NCBI GenBank assembly: GCA_049840875.1
Contig: JASGJE010000008.1
Coordinates: 83,466-147,465 of the forward strand
DNA from: JAFDYH01 sp049840875
Lineage (GTDB): Bacteria > Bacteroidota > Bacteroidia > Chitinophagales > Chitinophagaceae
DNA: 64,000 nt
Direction of reading: 5' to 3'
Both the position numbers and the translations under genes were made by a program. Below the pieces are notes generated by a model. That model saw only the letters and a list, made by a program, of their open reading frames with translations. It ran no database searches and was not told where the DNA came from. Positions 63,932 through 64,000 of this stretch are shown piece after piece. How positions within the stretch are numbered: the first letter of the stretch is position 1; the number at the start of each line of letters is the position of its first letter.

Positions 63932-64000
63932 GATTTCTGCAACAAACAGCGTTCGGTGCTGTTCGGATTCTATCGTGTTTCCCTATTAACCTTAGCAATA

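Noticed and set aside
1..64000. CRISPR array, retron or diversity-generating element
   Set aside because: No regularly spaced repeats, reverse transcriptase or Cas-like gene was seen anywhere in the window.

Overview
The window looks like a chromosomal segment of a Bacteroidota bacterium, most likely Chitinophagaceae or a close relative. The indications are a SusC/SusD outer-membrane uptake pair, a type IX secretion sorting domain, LytTR and two-component propeller sensors, a DUF6520-type secreted protein, a GH97 glycosidase and an RHS protein of the Bacteroidota type. No ribosomal RNA or CRISPR array was seen. All family calls come from reading motifs by eye, without searches.

Layout. 1-4.3 kb: the 3' part of an RHS polymorphic toxin with a probable immunity gene. 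4.6-8.4 kb (minus strand): a compact unit made of an XRE regulator, a 48-residue peptide gene too short for ordinary gene calling, an LpxL-like acyltransferase with a PqqD-like tail, a LytS-type histidine kinase and a LytTR response regulator. I read this as a candidate modified-peptide signalling system. 8.5-9.0 kb: a GC-richer stretch that folds on paper into a four-way-junction RNA. 9.0-17.2 kb: a TlpA-like protein with SusC and SusD, facing a DUF6520 protein, a MauE/DoxX-like membrane protein and an AraC regulator.

17.5-37.3 kb: a 20 kb, all plus-strand integrated element next to two tRNA-Pro genes. It encodes a serine recombinase, a methyltransferase-helicase fusion, a RecA-type ATPase, several cell-wall enzymes, many small single- or double-span membrane proteins, beta-rich candidate capsid or spike proteins, and two eukaryote-like domains (LEA2/WHy and annexin repeats). 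No terminase, portal, tail tube or tape measure is visible. I infer a tailless, possibly membrane-containing virus-like element.

37.6-40.0 kb: an ArsR-SRPBCC-VOC operon, a gene-poor stretch and a second ArsR regulator with a 34-bp perfect palindrome. 40.2-53.7 kb (minus strand): a large co-directional cluster with three hybrid or multi-domain histidine kinases, an Hpt protein, a NarL-type regulator and several surface or secreted proteins, which together could form a phosphorelay. 54.5-64 kb: a haem peroxidase, a DUF998-like membrane protein, a kinase-regulator pair, a YcaQ-like protein, a GH97 glycosidase and a DUF3179 protein. The peroxidase, the glycosidase and the DUF3179 gene each carry what looks like exactly one missing base, so this end of the window is either decaying or affected by sequence errors.
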